A DNA stretch of 64,000 nucleotides from RGIG8124 sp045130665 (GCA_045130665.1 JBGUQC010000003.1:1-64000); one strand, 5' to 3'. Shown: positions 16,554 to 27,140, counted from the stretch's first letter. Translations and numbers: made by a program. Notes: generated by a model from the letters alone, not told the origin.

Positions 16554-18530
16554 ATGTCTAGTTCTACAAGAAGATTTTTATTAATAGCTGTTATAGTTAT
16601 TTTGCTAATTGTCACAATCGTGTTGGCAGTTAGATTAACTGCAGCAAAAGAAATTTCTGTAACTGAATTCAAGGAAATGTTTGTTTCTGGACAAGTTTCA
16701 GATGTTTCAATTAGTGGTTCATATACCGCTAAGATAACAAAGGCAGGAGATAAGAAAGCAAACTATGTTTGCTACATTGGATCAAGAGCCGAATTCTATG
16801 AAATGTACAGTGAGTGGACAACAGAGGCAAAGGGAACAAACCCAGACTTTGCTGCTCCAACTCTTTATTACAACGATCCAGCATCTTTAAGCACAATTAC
16901 ATCTATTCTTTATCCAGTTATCATGATAGTAATCATGGGATTATTATTCTTCTGGTTAATTAGAAAGAGTTCTGGCGCTGGTATGGGTGCTTTGGAGTTT
17001 GGAAAAACTAATGCACAACAAGTTAAGAACATGAAAGTAAGATTTAGTGATGTTGCTGGTGCAGAAGAAGAAAAACAAGAACTCCAAGAAATCGTTGATT
17101 TTCTTAAGAATCCAAAGAAGTTCCAAGATATTGGTGCAAGAATACCTCATGGTGTCTTATTAGTAGGCCCTCCAGGAACAGGTAAGACTTTATTTGCAAA
17201 AGCTGTTGCAGGTGAAGCAAACGTTCCATTCTTCTCAATCTCTGGTTCAGACTTTGTTGAGATGTTTGTTGGTGTTGGTGCATCTCGTGTTAGAGATATG
17301 TTCGAACAAGCTAAAAAGTCCATGCCATGTATCATCTTCATCGATGAAATCGATGCAGTTGGTAGACAAAGAGGCGCAGGATTAGGTGGCGGTAATGATG
17401 AAAGAGAACAAACTCTTAACCAATTACTCGTTCAAATGGATGGTTTTGAGAGTAATACAAACATCATCGTTATGGCTGCAACAAACAGATCTGATATTCT
17501 AGACCCTGCTTTAATGAGACCAGGTCGTTTTGATAGACAAATCTATGTCAATGTCCCAGATGTTAAAGGTAGAGAAGATATATTCAAGGTTCATGCAAGA
17601 AATAAGCCACTTGCTGGAGATGTCAACTTTAAGTCTCTCGCAAGACTTACATCTGGCTTCACAGGTGCAGATATAGAGAATTTATTAAACGAGGCAGCTA
17701 TTTTAGCAGCAAGAGAAAATCATAAGCTCATTAACATGCATGATATCTCTGAGGCAATAGATAAAGTCATTGCAGGCCCAGCAAAGAAGAGCAGAGTTGT
17801 AACAGAATCAGATAAGAGAATCACAGCATATCATGAATCCGGTCATGCTATTGTTGCAAGATTACTTAAAAACTGTGATGCAGTACACGAAGTTTCTATC
17901 ATTCCAAGAGGTATGGCAGCAGGTTATACAATCACATTGCCAGAGAGTGATGATTCTCACGTAACAAGAAATAAACTCTTAGACACAATTGCAATGATGC
18001 TTGGTGGAAGAGCAGCAGAAGAAATCGTTATCAAAGACATTTCAACTGGCGCAAGCAATGATATTCAAAGAGCATCAGGCTTAGCAAGAAAGATGGTTAC
18101 AGAATGGGGTATGTCTGAGAGCTTAGGTAATATGTATCTTGGCGCAAGCGAGGAAGTATTCCTCGGTAGAGATTACCAAACACAATTAAATTACTCAGAC
18201 GAAGTTGCAGCAAAGATAGACCAAGAAACAAAGAAGATATTAGATGCACAATATCAAGTAGCACTAGATACAATTAAGGCAAACAGAGAAGTCTTGGATA
18301 AGATGGTTAGAGTTCTCTTCGAGAAAGAAACAATTTACGAAGATGAAGTAGACATGTTATTCGAAGGCAAATCTGTTGAAGACATAATAAAAGCAACAGA
18401 AAACAGGGAAAAACCAGTTATTACTAACATTCTAAAACCAAAGGCGGCTCCAAAATTAGAGGAACAACCAAAGGTTGAAGAAAAGAAAGAAGAGACAAAA
18501 GAAGAAAACCCTGAAGAGAAAAAGGATTAA
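16554..18530 (+). CDS. ftsH: ATP-dependent zinc metalloprotease FtsH
   Basis: Membrane-bound AAA+ protease that degrades misfolded and regulatory membrane proteins. Two membrane segments (about 8-28 and 117-136) flank a short outside domain. The ATPase has Walker A GPPGTGKT (205-212), Walker B IIFIDE (260-265), and the second region of homology ending MRPGRFDR (321-328). The zinc site is HESGH (427-431). Length (658) is normal, with all catalytic residues present. The C-terminus ends in about 40 residues of Glu/Lys-rich low complexity. The start has GAAGGAG eight bases upstream. The cysE start is one base past its stop, so they share a transcript. Confidence 0.98.
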   Translation: MSSSTRRFLLIAVIVILLIVTIVLAVRLTAAKEISVTEFKEMFVSGQVSDVSISGSYTAKITKAGDKKANYVCYIGSRAEFYEMYSEWTTEAKGTNPDFAAPTLYYNDPASLSTITSILYPVIMIVIMGLLFFWLIRKSSGAGMGALEFGKTNAQQVKNMKVRFSDVAGAEEEKQELQEIVDFLKNPKKFQDIGARIPHGVLLVGPPGTGKTLFAKAVAGEANVPFFSISGSDFVEMFVGVGASRVRDMFEQAKKSMPCIIFIDEIDAVGRQRGAGLGGGNDEREQTLNQLLVQMDGFESNTNIIVMAATNRSDILDPALMRPGRFDRQIYVNVPDVKGREDIFKVHARNKPLAGDVNFKSLARLTSGFTGADIENLLNEAAILAARENHKLINMHDISEAIDKVIAGPAKKSRVVTESDKRITAYHESGHAIVARLLKNCDAVHEVSIIPRGMAAGYTITLPESDDSHVTRNKLLDTIAMMLGGRAAEEIVIKDISTGASNDIQRASGLARKMVTEWGMSESLGNMYLGASEEVFLGRDYQTQLNYSDEVAAKIDQETKKILDAQYQVALDTIKANREVLDKMVRVLFEKETIYEDEVDMLFEGKSVEDIIKATENREKPVITNILKPKAAPKLEEQPKVEEKKEETKEENPEEKKD

Positions 18531-18531
18531 T

Positions 18532-19239
18532 ATGAACAGAAAAGAAATTAAGGAAGCTAAACTTGCAGATCTTAAGCGTGCTATGGAACTAGACCCAGCA
18601 GCTGAATCCGAATGGCAAATCAAGCATACATATGCTGGATATAAGGCATTATGCGGATACAGAAAAGCACATGCATACTGGGAAAAGGGATACAAAAGAT
18701 TAGCAGAGCTAATCTCAAAGAGAGTACGTAAACAAACTAACGTTGAGATACACCCTGGTGCACAAATTGGTAAGGGTATATTTATAGACCACGGTGCAGG
18801 AATTGTCATCGGTGAAACAACAATCATCGGAGACAACTGTATCATTTATCAAGGTGTAACTTTAGGTGGAACTGGAAAACAAACTGGAAAGAGACACCCA
18901 ACATTAGGAGAAGATGTACAAGTTAGCGCTGGTGCAAAGATTTTAGGTAACATCACAATTGGAGACCATTCAAAAATTGGTGCCAACTCTGTTGTTATAA
19001 AAGATGTACCACCTTATTCAACCGTTGTTGGTGTTCCTGGAAGAGTTGTTAAATCCTATGGCGAGAGAGTCGCAGATATGGACCAAATCAAACTTCCAGA
19101 CCCAATTATGGAAGAGTTCAGACGTGTTCATGAAAAACTAGAAGAAATTTGCAAGAAAGTTGGTGTAGATGCAAACTTATATTCAATCTCCCAAGATGAA
19201 TATATCACATCTGAATTTGACCAAGAAGGGAATGACTAA
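18532..19239 (+). CDS. cysE: Serine O-acetyltransferase
   Basis: Acetylates serine with acetyl-CoA to O-acetylserine, the precursor for cysteine. The protein (235 residues) has the short helical N-terminus of the clostridial form and a left-handed parallel beta-helix with hexapeptide repeats such as IHPGAQIGKGIFIDHG and VIGETTIIGDN. The conserved stretch GGTGKQTGKRHPTLGE is present. The frame is open from 18475, but the ATG at 18532, just after the ftsH stop and with AAAGGA upstream, is the sensible start. Its pairing with cysS in one operon (two-base gap) links cysteine synthesis with cysteinyl-tRNA formation. Confidence 0.95.
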   Translation: MNRKEIKEAKLADLKRAMELDPAAESEWQIKHTYAGYKALCGYRKAHAYWEKGYKRLAELISKRVRKQTNVEIHPGAQIGKGIFIDHGAGIVIGETTIIGDNCIIYQGVTLGGTGKQTGKRHPTLGEDVQVSAGAKILGNITIGDHSKIGANSVVIKDVPPYSTVVGVPGRVVKSYGERVADMDQIKLPDPIMEEFRRVHEKLEEICKKVGVDANLYSISQDEYITSEFDQEGND

Positions 19240-19241
19240 TT

Positions 19242-20642
19242 ATGTTAAGAGTATATAACACACTAACAAGACAAAAAGAGAATTTCGTACCTCGCAATGA
19301 AGGTGAGGTAAAGATGTATGCATGCGGAATCACTGTAAGTGGAGATGCACACATTGGCCATGCTTTCCAAGCATTGATTTATGATATCATTCGTAAATAC
19401 CTTGAAAAGAAAGGCTTTAAGGTAGACTATGCAAGAAACTACACAGACGTAGATGATAAAATCATAGCAAAATCTAACGAGACCGGAATTCCAGCAGATG
19501 AATATGCAAAGATGATGATCAAGCGTATAGATAAAGATATGCGCAGATTCGAAGTAGATGACCCATCCATTTGGATTAAGGCTACAGAGAATATAGACAA
19601 GATTATTTCATTCGTTCAAGACCTCATAGACAAAGGCCACGCATACGCCACAGAGGAAGGAGATGTATACTTCAAGGTAGAAAGTTTCAACGGCTACGGC
19701 AAACTCAGCGGTAGAAAGCTTGAGGACGCTTTTGAGAGTGTTAGAATCGAGAACGAAGAGAACAAAGTAAATCCTTTGGATTTCGCTCTTTGGAAGAGTG
19801 CAAAACCAGGGGAGATTTATTGGGATTCTCCATGGGGTAAAGGAAGACCAGGTTGGCACATTGAATGTTCTGCAATGAACAGAGTTGCATTTGGAGATCA
19901 AATAGACATTCACGGTGGCGGAAGAGACCTTATTTTCCCACACCATGAAAACGAAATTGCACAAACAGAAGCAGTAACAGGAAAGCAATTTGCAAAGTAC
20001 TGGATTCATAACGGATTAATTAAGGTTAACGGACAAAAAATGTCCAAGTCTTTAGGTAATTCATTCATGCTTGCAGACCTATTAGATAAGTATGCTGCAG
20101 AGACTGTTAAGTTTGCACTATTACAAACCAACTACAGACAAGATATAAATATCGTAGATAATTTATTCCCTGAAGCAGATAGACACTTATATGAGTTCTA
20201 CAAAGACATCTTAGCAGTTGAAGAAAGTGGTTTAAAATCAGACAAATGCACAGAAGAAATAGACAAGGCTTTTGACAACGCAATGGATGATGACTTCAAC
20301 ACAGCAAGAGCTATCTCAGATTTATATGGATACTTCAAGAAAATCAAGCAAGAGTTAAGAGATGGAGATGTTAAAGCAGTTGAAGATGTTAACCAAATCA
20401 AGAAGACATATGCGCTACTTGGTTTCTTCACAAAAGATCCAAAGGTATTCATAAAGTATTATGAAGACAAAAATAAGAAGGATGAAGATATCCCACAAGA
20501 AATCATGGACTTAGTTGCAAAGAGGACTGAGGCAAAGAAAAATAAAGACTACGCTTTAGCAGATACAATTAGAGGCCAGATAACCGAAAAGGGATACGCC
20601 GTAAAGGATACACCTCAAGGCCCAGTTGTAGAAAAGTTATAA
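19242..20642 (+). CDS. cysS: Cysteinyl-tRNA synthetase
   Basis: Class I aminoacyl-tRNA synthetase that charges tRNA-Cys. HIGH is at residues 37-40, the KMSKS loop (KMSKSLGNS) at about 266-274. Zinc-binding residues include Cys28 in YACGITV and the WHIECSAM and HHENE segments. The 466-residue length is normal. It is the last gene of the ftsH-cysE-cysS operon and is followed directly by a terminator. Confidence 0.98.
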   Translation: MLRVYNTLTRQKENFVPRNEGEVKMYACGITVSGDAHIGHAFQALIYDIIRKYLEKKGFKVDYARNYTDVDDKIIAKSNETGIPADEYAKMMIKRIDKDMRRFEVDDPSIWIKATENIDKIISFVQDLIDKGHAYATEEGDVYFKVESFNGYGKLSGRKLEDAFESVRIENEENKVNPLDFALWKSAKPGEIYWDSPWGKGRPGWHIECSAMNRVAFGDQIDIHGGGRDLIFPHHENEIAQTEAVTGKQFAKYWIHNGLIKVNGQKMSKSLGNSFMLADLLDKYAAETVKFALLQTNYRQDINIVDNLFPEADRHLYEFYKDILAVEESGLKSDKCTEEIDKAFDNAMDDDFNTARAISDLYGYFKKIKQELRDGDVKAVEDVNQIKKTYALLGFFTKDPKVFIKYYEDKNKKDEDIPQEIMDLVAKRTEAKKNKDYALADTIRGQITEKGYAVKDTPQGPVVEKL

Positions 20643-20648
20643 AATAAT

Positions 20649-20677
20649 AATGACTCCGATTAAGGAGTCATTTTTTT
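20649..20677 (+). terminator. Terminator of the ftsH-cysE-cysS operon
   Basis: TGACTCC pairs with GGAGTCA around a six-base loop and is followed by seven T, eight bases after the cysS stop. Confidence 0.9.
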
Positions 20678-20708
20678 ATTCCCTTTAGGGAATAGGGTGG
20701 GGGTAGGT

Positions 20709-20740
20709 TTGCATATAAAGTATATTTTATGGTATACTTT
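20709..20740 (+). promoter_or_regulatory. Promoter of the flavoprotein gene with palindrome
   Basis: TTGCAT (20709-20714) and TATACT (20733-20738) with 18-base spacing. AAAGTATA (20717-20724) and TATACTTT (20733-20740) form a perfect inverted repeat covering the spacer and -10 box, so a repressor site is likely. Confidence 0.55.
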
Positions 20741-20779
20741 ATTTCAGTAAAATTTATTCATTTTTGAGGGGATTAATAA

Positions 20780-22111
20780 ATGAAAGTTTTAGTAGCCGGC
20801 GCCGGTATAGGCGGATTAGTTTCAGCTGGAAAATTAGCAGAATTAGGTTTAGAAGTTGAGGTTTTAGAAAAGAGCGAGTCTGTAGAAAAAATGCGTTATG
20901 ACTGGCATGATGACGTTGCTCCAAAAATCTTTAGAAGACTAGGAATTGAGATTCCAAAAGAGCACTGGAAGAAAGCAGCTTGGACATTCTGTACAACTGG
21001 TGAAAACACAGTTAGAGAGATGCAACAAGATGAAACAGATCCAGATTTATCCATTGAAAGAGGACCACTTAACAAAGTGCTTTTAGAGTATGCAACATCT
21101 AGAGGTGCAAAGGTAAGATTTGGTGTTTCAGTAACTGGCCCTATCACAAAAGATAATAGAGTTATTGGTCTTATGGTAGATGGCAAAGAAGAGCTAGCAG
21201 ATTTTGTATTAGATAGTGCTGGTGTAGACTCTGTTGTAAGATCCAACCTTCCAGAAGAATTCAAGATAATTAAAGCACCTAATAAAGACGAAGTCTTTGA
21301 GGTATATAGAGCATTTGTAAAAAAGACACCTGGTGTACCAGAACCAAAGTATACAAACAAGGTTTACATGATGCACATGAACAAGCCAGGTATTTCATGG
21401 TCTGTTGTAGACGTTTCAGATCCGACTTGCATGAACGTATTAGTTGGACGTATTGCAGAACTTCCAAAAGATGAATTTGAAGCTGCATGGGCAGATTTAA
21501 AGGAATACAACCCATTAATTTCAGATGAGATTGTAAGAGGTGGTTATTTCTGCAGAATACCTGTTAGATTCCCAGCAACAAGAATGATTGCAAATGGTTA
21601 TGCACTTATTGGAGATGCAGCTTTTATGACAATCCCAATGCTTGGAAGTGGTATAGCGTCTTCAATGCTTTCTGCATCATTACTTGCAGAAACGATAGCA
21701 GACAGTATTCAAAAGGGTATTAAAGATAGTGCCATCTTTGATGCAGAGAATTTATGGAGTTACCAATATAAAGTATTCCAAGAGTTCGGTGCACAGCATC
21801 TTGGTGTAGATGCAATAAAGAGATGGTTACTCAATTGTGAATATATAGATTGGCTCTTTGGCAGTCCAGTATTATCCAATGCAGATTTATCTGCATCCTC
21901 ATCTGGTGGAGAGCTCAAGATGACAACTGCACAGAAATTACAAAAGGTTAAAGCATGTGGATTAAAGAGTTTGCCAAGATTAATGCAATTACTTCCTATG
22001 CTCAATCAACAAAAGAAAGCAAACAAAGTAGGCAAAGCTATTCCAAAGACATATTGTGATAAAGCAATAGATTGTTGGGAAGCAAAGATCAAAAAAGTTA
22101 TGTATAAATAA
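20780..22111 (+). CDS. FAD-dependent oxidoreductase, geranylgeranyl-reductase-like
   Basis: A 443-residue flavoprotein with the N-terminal dinucleotide-binding motif GAGIGGLVSAGKLAELG (7-23) and acidic strand end EVLEKSE, plus the second FAD motif GYALIGDAA near residue 275. The overall form fits the PHBH-like/FixC and geranylgeranyl reductase group, which reduces isoprenoid or aromatic substrates. The last 80 residues (Leu and Lys rich) are unlike the core family. It stands alone with its own promoter, 18 bases before the surface-protein start, so the two are probably cotranscribed. The substrate is unknown. Confidence 0.8.
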   Translation: MKVLVAGAGIGGLVSAGKLAELGLEVEVLEKSESVEKMRYDWHDDVAPKIFRRLGIEIPKEHWKKAAWTFCTTGENTVREMQQDETDPDLSIERGPLNKVLLEYATSRGAKVRFGVSVTGPITKDNRVIGLMVDGKEELADFVLDSAGVDSVVRSNLPEEFKIIKAPNKDEVFEVYRAFVKKTPGVPEPKYTNKVYMMHMNKPGISWSVVDVSDPTCMNVLVGRIAELPKDEFEAAWADLKEYNPLISDEIVRGGYFCRIPVRFPATRMIANGYALIGDAAFMTIPMLGSGIASSMLSASLLAETIADSIQKGIKDSAIFDAENLWSYQYKVFQEFGAQHLGVDAIKRWLLNCEYIDWLFGSPVLSNADLSASSSGGELKMTTAQKLQKVKACGLKSLPRLMQLLPMLNQQKKANKVGKAIPKTYCDKAIDCWEAKIKKVMYK

Positions 22112-22129
22112 GAATTGGAGGGGAAAACG

Positions 22130-25100
22130 GTGAAGTCTATATCAAAATTATTATTATTAACAAGCATCTTCGTTTTCGTTTTGGTGCTAGGTCTTTCACT
22201 AGGTTTTAGTATTGGTGGGTTAGGTAAAGATACTAATGTTTATGCAACTGAAAATACAGTGCTAGATTATTCTAACTCAAATTATCCAACAGTCTATGTT
22301 AATAACGATGAAGAATTGAGGGCTGCTCTTACAAACGAAGCAGATAAATTGGTTGTTGTTAATAAAGATATTACTTGTGAAAGCGTAATAGAAGATGGTA
22401 GTTATACTTCTATAGAGCCAATAGAAGTAGTTGGGAATAAGATTTTACATTTAAATGGTAATCACGTTTATTACTCTGATAAAACACAATTTGGAATTAG
22501 ACAAGGTGGCACTGAATATTATTACAAAGGTTTTGAAGAAAGCAAATATGATAAACCACATACCAAAAATTTAATTATCGTTAATGATGGGGTAACCTTT
22601 ACAATTACAGATAATGATGATAATAAAGGTATTTTACAATTTGATTCTAAATTTGGTGATATTAGTGAATCCCAATATGATACGGTTAGAAATGTTCTCT
22701 ATGTTAAGCAAGGCGGAAAATTGAATATTCATGGTGGCACTATTGTTGCCGGAAGAAATAAATTAATATATGATGCACAAAAAGTAAAGAATGTTACTGC
22801 ATATATTATGGGTTCAGCAATTGTTTGTGATGGTGGAAATGTTGTAATAACTGGTGGCATTTTAAAAGGACGTGGAAGTGAATCTAGAAATTCAACAATT
22901 TATTTATCAAGCAAAAATAATAGATCAACACTTTATATAGAAAATGCAAAAATATTCGGATATTCGGGTGTTTGCACAATTTATTCATACAATTATTTGT
23001 TACATAACGATATCAAAATAGTAAGTGGTTATTTTGAATCATATCGTGAAACTAATAGTGCATCTAATATTTATGATCCAATGCCAGTTTGGAATAATCA
23101 CATTCATGTAGCAAATTCACCAAGCGTACATGCTTTTGGATATAGCGAGGACGATCATGGTCATGAACGTGTTTATTTTACTATGCCATCAGGTTGGCTT
23201 GCAGATTCAGAACATACAACAAAAAATATAACATCGGATCATTCAGGAGATGGTGACAGTTCTAGCGATTGGGCAAAGGAAGTTTGTGTTATAACTCCAC
23301 AGAATAAAGAGCTATCTGATGTTTTACTAAATTCAGAGGGAACACAAGATAATATTACAATTTATCAACATCAAGCACTCAATGTTCAATTAGATTATTG
23401 GGATGCATCTTATTGGAAATACCATAGCCAATTTAATTGCACCAACTTGATGAAATCGTTCAATGGAGTTGTTTCAGATGCAAATAAACTCAAAGAATAT
23501 ATTAAAAATAATGGCATCACTTCTGATTTTACAGTTTCGAAGAAAATCGGTCTCGAATATCAAGACATTTCCACAGTTTCATTCTCTAATGGCATGAATG
23601 ATCAATTCCCATTAAATCTTTGTATCAAACCAGGTAGTGAGAAATGGGATGTAGGTGAATATAGAATAACTTGTAATATAACTGAAAGATCAGCAGGCAA
23701 GAATGCAACAAATGCATGTAACACATTAACAGTTAATGTAGTTAGTTCTGTTGATATGCTTGAATTTGAAGATATTCAACCAGCCGAATACCAAGCAAAT
23801 CTTGGAAATATTAACATAGGAACAGAATTAACACTAAAGTTTAATGCCAAGTCTAAAGTTGAATTAGATAATCATTTATCTCTTGCAAAATCTGTTATGG
23901 TTAAATATCCAAATGCCGATAAATATGTAAATGCCAACTATAATAGTACACTCGGTACATATACCATTCCTATTGACAATTTAGGTTACTATTCAATTTA
24001 TGAGATTATTCAACTTAAAAATGGCAATAGTGTTGTTGTGCAAAAAACTAGAGAGATGCACGCAAGCGGCATAGATACAACAAAAACAGCAACAGTAACA
24101 CAAAATCCAAATGGAACTATTTTACTTGCTAATGTATTTGGAAAGGTTTTAACGAAGTTTAAACCTGGCGAAACAGTTTATGTTAATACAACTCCAAATA
24201 ATAGTACTTATGCTGTAAGGAGCATAAATGTTTCAAAATCTAAAGGCGGCACGGTTGATGTTTCTAATAATTCATTTGTAATGCCAGATGATGATGTTAC
24301 GGTTACAGTAGTTTTTGAAAGAGTTTATAATCTAAATTATAGAGAAAGTGCAAATGCTCCAATAGATGAAACTGTTGTGTTTAACAGTGATGGTATAACT
24401 TTAAAAGGCAAAACATACACCAAAGTTGGATACAAACAAGTTGGATGGAAAATTGGTAATGAGACTTATTCTTTGGGCGCAACTTTTACGCAAACTGTAA
24501 ATGTTAGTGCAATTCCAGTATTTGAGCCGTATCAATATGACGGTATGCGTTTCTGGTTAGATGGATATATCGTTTATACTGATATAAACTATGATTCTTC
24601 ACAAAATCTATATTATACACTTCCTGGAGATGAGAATTTTAATCCTCAGTATTTAGAGGGTAATCATATTGAGTATTATACATTGGGATATGATTATACC
24701 AGCGAAATTGAGGGAATTTCTTATTACGAAGGAGATATTTTTTATCCAGGACAAAAAATTATTCCAATGGCCGATAATCTTTACTTAAAGGCTGTATTAC
24801 AAGAATCAGAAATAGTTAATCCAGTTGAGATAGAAATAGATTCAACTCTTGAAATAGGATCGAATGACATATTTCAAGTATCGGGACCTGCTTGTGTTTT
24901 GCAAGAATTGGTAGATAAATCAAATCAAAGTGTGTCATTAAAAGATTTAGGTTCCATGACAATATCGGCAAATGTTGATATCACATTTATAATGTATATT
25001 GGTACAAACAGTGGTTATAAATTTCCTAGTGACATGGACTCAATAGACATAGATTGGTGGAACATAGAAAATAATACAAATGAGATGGCATTTAGAAAGG

Positions 25101-27058
25101 AGCCATTAATTCAAGTAACAAATTTGGGAGTAGGATATAATACTCTTGCCATAGAGATAACTTTATATCCTGCTTGCGGAAATTCAGATGGTGATCATAC
25201 TTGGACAAAGACAGATGATCCAGATTGGTGTATTGGAGATAATCATGAACATTATACTTGTTCAGTATGCCAAAAAGAAAAACTCGTAGAAGTAGCAGAT
25301 CCAGGCGATCTTAATGTTCAACAATATCACGATTTAGAATGGGTATCCCCAACGTCAAGCGATTGTGCACATGATGTTCATGGAGTATTTGGACATTATG
25401 AATGTCGTGATTGTGGAAAATATTTTAACAATCAATACGAAGAAGTTAGTTATGATGACATTGTAGATCCAGAATTACATGCGTGGGGCTTTACTCATGG
25501 ATTATATACAATTTATGGAAGACAATTTGAAGTCCATTATTATCAATGCGCTGAATGTGGATTCATAGATGAAAGTTCAATTGGATTCCATAACAATACA
25601 AATGGTTATGGCCCATGTTCAGAATTGTGTGGATATGAAATTCCTTGTGAGCATCAATGGACTTATGAAGAAGATTTATCTACATGTAATCATAAAGGAA
25701 AAATGACAAAGACTTGTGAGATTTGTGGAGATGTTCAAGAAGAAATATATAACTTCACAGATCACACTCTAGTTTATGTTGAAGCAATAGAGTCAACATG
25801 TACTGTTCAAGGTAAAGCTGCATACTATGTGTGCTCTCATTGTGGATTGAAATTTGATGAAGATATCTATGTTCATATAAAAGAGATTGATTCAAATGGT
25901 GTTAGATTAGAAAATCTAGATGTTAAATATCCAAATTCTGAATTTGATCATGCTGGCGAATATGCAAGTAATCCTGCCTATGCAGCAGATTATGATTTAC
26001 AACAAGAAATATTAGCATACATTGATTTACATACCATTACAAATCCAGCTTCATTACCTCTAGATAATACGAAACATATGCATATTCACATACAAAATGA
26101 TGTAGCCGTTTCTGCAAGCGCAAATGGATATTCAGGAGATGTATATTGTATTGATTGTGGTGCAAAACTTGAAGATGGTCATGTAATTGAAAAACATACA
26201 CATAGTTACGTTGGTTCCGAATGGGAAAGCAATGGTACACACCATTGGCATATTTGTAATGCTTATGATGGTTGTGAAGAAGAATTAGATAAAGCAGCTC
26301 ATACATATGGAGATTGGCATTATGTAAAATATGCAGATAAGGTTGGAAAGAAGTGGCAAGAATGTTCAGTATGTGGATATATTCATGTTGAAGATTATAC
26401 ACCAGATCCAATAGTTATCGAAGGAGAAAAGAATTATATCATTACAGAAGATCTCGGAGACTTACAAAGTGAAGAAGGTAAGGATGTAAGATATATCTTT
26501 GACTTAGCTAGCGCAAATGATGGTTCTGTAACATTTGAAACAGAAAACGTAACAATTATCTTTGATAAAGATGCCGTTAAGGATATAGCTGGTCATGATG
26601 TAAAATTCAAAGTAACTATATCAAAAGAAAATCTTGAAGGATTTAATATTCCAAATGCACAAATGGTAATAGAATTATCTCTTAGTGGAGTAACCTTTGC
26701 TAATGGTAAAGCAAAAGTTGTTGTTCCTGTAGATGTTCAAATTCCAGAAAATAGTGAAGTCAAGGTATTCTATGTCAACGGAAATGATAAAGAAGATATG
26801 AATGCTACATATGCAGATAGTAAGATTTCATTTGAGACAACACACTTCTCTAAATATGTAATAGCATTTGAGAATAATTCTCAACCAGTTGATCCACAAC
26901 CACAACCAAGTACACCAGAGGTAAAACCAAATGACAAGAAACCATTGTCCGGTGGAGCTATTGCAGGAATAGTAATTGCTTGCGTTGTTGTATTGGCTGG
27001 CGCAGGAGTTGGAGTCTTCTTCCTTCTCAAAAAGAAAGGTATTATCGGTAAGAAATAA
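22130..27058 (+). CDS. Very large cell-surface protein with Cys-rich repeats and C-terminal anchor
   Basis: A 1642-residue secreted protein. I take the GTG at 22130 (VKSISKLLLL) because GGAGGGG lies seven bases upstream. The N-terminal hydrophobic stretch is a signal peptide. Residues about 80-320 look like a right-handed beta-helix (KLNIHGGTIV, NVVITGGILKG, LYIENAKIFG). Near 750-800 is a Listeria/Bacteroides-type repeat (KTYTKVGYKQVGWKIG). From about 1030 to 1430 come seven zinc-ribbon-like units with CxxCG: CSVCQ, CRDCGKYF, CAECGF, CEICGDV, CSHCGLKF, CIDCGAKL, CSVCGYIH. The end has a Pro-rich spacer, one membrane helix and a KKKGIIGKK tail; no LPXTG. Probably an adhesin or glycan-binding protein. 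Confidence 0.8.
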   Translation: MKSISKLLLLTSIFVFVLVLGLSLGFSIGGLGKDTNVYATENTVLDYSNSNYPTVYVNNDEELRAALTNEADKLVVVNKDITCESVIEDGSYTSIEPIEVVGNKILHLNGNHVYYSDKTQFGIRQGGTEYYYKGFEESKYDKPHTKNLIIVNDGVTFTITDNDDNKGILQFDSKFGDISESQYDTVRNVLYVKQGGKLNIHGGTIVAGRNKLIYDAQKVKNVTAYIMGSAIVCDGGNVVITGGILKGRGSESRNSTIYLSSKNNRSTLYIENAKIFGYSGVCTIYSYNYLLHNDIKIVSGYFESYRETNSASNIYDPMPVWNNHIHVANSPSVHAFGYSEDDHGHERVYFTMPSGWLADSEHTTKNITSDHSGDGDSSSDWAKEVCVITPQNKELSDVLLNSEGTQDNITIYQHQALNVQLDYWDASYWKYHSQFNCTNLMKSFNGVVSDANKLKEYIKNNGITSDFTVSKKIGLEYQDISTVSFSNGMNDQFPLNLCIKPGSEKWDVGEYRITCNITERSAGKNATNACNTLTVNVVSSVDMLEFEDIQPAEYQANLGNINIGTELTLKFNAKSKVELDNHLSLAKSVMVKYPNADKYVNANYNSTLGTYTIPIDNLGYYSIYEIIQLKNGNSVVVQKTREMHASGIDTTKTATVTQNPNGTILLANVFGKVLTKFKPGETVYVNTTPNNSTYAVRSINVSKSKGGTVDVSNNSFVMPDDDVTVTVVFERVYNLNYRESANAPIDETVVFNSDGITLKGKTYTKVGYKQVGWKIGNETYSLGATFTQTVNVSAIPVFEPYQYDGMRFWLDGYIVYTDINYDSSQNLYYTLPGDENFNPQYLEGNHIEYYTLGYDYTSEIEGISYYEGDIFYPGQKIIPMADNLYLKAVLQESEIVNPVEIEIDSTLEIGSNDIFQVSGPACVLQELVDKSNQSVSLKDLGSMTISANVDITFIMYIGTNSGYKFPSDMDSIDIDWWNIENNTNEMAFRKEPLIQVTNLGVGYNTLAIEITLYPACGNSDGDHTWTKTDDPDWCIGDNHEHYTCSVCQKEKLVEVADPGDLNVQQYHDLEWVSPTSSDCAHDVHGVFGHYECRDCGKYFNNQYEEVSYDDIVDPELHAWGFTHGLYTIYGRQFEVHYYQCAECGFIDESSIGFHNNTNGYGPCSELCGYEIPCEHQWTYEEDLSTCNHKGKMTKTCEICGDVQEEIYNFTDHTLVYVEAIESTCTVQGKAAYYVCSHCGLKFDEDIYVHIKEIDSNGVRLENLDVKYPNSEFDHAGEYASNPAYAADYDLQQEILAYIDLHTITNPASLPLDNTKHMHIHIQNDVAVSASANGYSGDVYCIDCGAKLEDGHVIEKHTHSYVGSEWESNGTHHWHICNAYDGCEEELDKAAHTYGDWHYVKYADKVGKKWQECSVCGYIHVEDYTPDPIVIEGEKNYIITEDLGDLQSEEGKDVRYIFDLASANDGSVTFETENVTIIFDKDAVKDIAGHDVKFKVTISKENLEGFNIPNAQMVIELSLSGVTFANGKAKVVVPVDVQIPENSEVKVFYVNGNDKEDMNATYADSKISFETTHFSKYVIAFENNSQPVDPQPQPSTPEVKPNDKKPLSGGAIAGIVIACVVVLAGAGVGVFFLLKKKGIIGKK

Positions 27059-27075
27059 TACCCAAACTTAATAAA

Positions 27076-27120
27076 ATAAAGAGTCACCAGTCGGTGGCTC
27101 TTTTTTATTACTTAATAATT
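27076..27120 (+). repeat. Direct repeat A flanking the AAA ATPase gene
   Basis: 45 bases including a whole terminator and the trailing TTACTTAATAATT. It matches 28452-28496 with one difference (G at 27090 against A at 28466). The pair brackets the ATPase gene. Confidence 0.85.
27078..27106 (+). terminator. Terminator of the surface protein gene (copy A)
   Basis: GAGTCACC pairs with GGTGGCTC around four bases, followed by six T. It lies inside a 45-base repeat whose second copy is at 28452-28496. Confidence 0.85.
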
Positions 27121-27140
27121 GTATTGTTACAAAAATATTG

